DNA of 64,000 nt from Thiocapsa roseopersicina (GTDB lineage: Bacteria > Pseudomonadota > Gammaproteobacteria > Chromatiales > Chromatiaceae), in NCBI RefSeq assembly GCF_900106925.1, contig NZ_FNNZ01000006.1:161840-225839 (forward strand), given 5' to 3'. Both the position numbers and the translations under genes were made by a program. The notes under the pieces are model-generated. The model did no database searches. It worked only from the letters and a program-made list of their open reading frames with translations, and was not told the origin of the DNA. How positions within the stretch are numbered: the first letter of the stretch is position 1; each line of letters begins with the position of its first letter. This document shows positions 63,962 to 64,000 of this stretch, in pieces.

Positions 63962-64000
63962 GGGAGAGCGGTGGGCCTCCCTCGGGGTGCTTGAACAACA

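Overview
This window is GC-rich DNA from a gammaproteobacterium. The gene set suggests a purple sulfur bacterium or close relative (Chromatiaceae-like): a complete urea ABC transporter, a membrane pyrophosphatase, a fused MrpAB antiporter subunit, OxyR, Tat genes next to his genes, argH next to an AlgR-type regulator, and a GatCAB amidotransferase. This placement is an inference from gene content and was not tested by phylogeny. Most genes are ordinary chromosomal genes. I see no prophage, insertion-sequence transposase, CRISPR array or rRNA.

Layout. 0-9 kb: a CHASE-PAS-PAS-GGDEF-EAL c-di-GMP enzyme, then the Na+/H+ antiporter operon mrpA(B)CDEFG. 9-14 kb: a hydantoinase/oxoprolinase-like protein, a fatty-acid desaturase, MlaC and a PaaI-type thioesterase. 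14-22.5 kb: urtABCDE on the minus strand, then a periplasmic Cache protein, a small XRE regulator and a LysR regulator. 23-28.6 kb (minus): pyrD, hisB, hisA, hisI, hisE, tatA, tatB and tatC. hisH and hisF are absent, and TatC has a long C-terminal extension. 28.9-32 kb: an A+T-richer three-gene membrane glycosylation cassette. 32-38 kb (minus): gatC-gatA-gatB, a sodium/solute symporter and an EamA transporter, flanked by tRNA-Phe. 39-44 kb: a PEP-CTERM-like exported protein, the pyrophosphatase hppA, lpxD and a proline-rich exported protein. 44-51 kb: an RNA m5C methyltransferase, a RimK-type ATP-grasp ligase next to a GNAT/C39-peptidase fusion, argE and a YpfJ zinc protease. 51-55 kb: a Uma2 remnant, a MazG-like hydrolase, argH and an AlgR/LytTR regulator. 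54-58.7 kb (minus): a second glycosylation cassette. 59-64 kb: a secreted TPR-like protein, oxyR, a cupredoxin-like protein and a Tat-exported metallophosphoesterase.

The most unusual signal is non-coding. Eleven palindromic elements of 85-95 bp, plus one 30-bp minimal copy, sit between genes. Each has 11-15-nt arms of the type TTTAAACCGCGTC...GACGCGGTTTAAA. Ten of the eleven form five tandem pairs separated by 20-27 bp of A/T-rich linker. The arms vary between copies, but the two arms of one copy change together, which indicates selection for, or correction of, the hairpin itself. Element ends lie on or within a few bases of stop and start codons. In the mrpF/mrpG, urtD/urtE and GNAT-peptidase/rimK junctions, one pair fills the interval from stop to start. 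Two further small families, REP-like palindromes (GTAGGTGCGAATTTATTCGCAC type) and simple hairpins, occupy other intergenic gaps.

Functionally, the Mrp antiporter, the K+-dependent-type pyrophosphatase and the SSS symporter suggest that sodium circulation matters to this cell. The two GtrA/GT2/GT-C-like cassettes suggest lipid-linked sugar modification of surface glycans. The rest is housekeeping: urea uptake, amino-acid and pyrimidine synthesis, lipid A, and tRNA and rRNA maturation.
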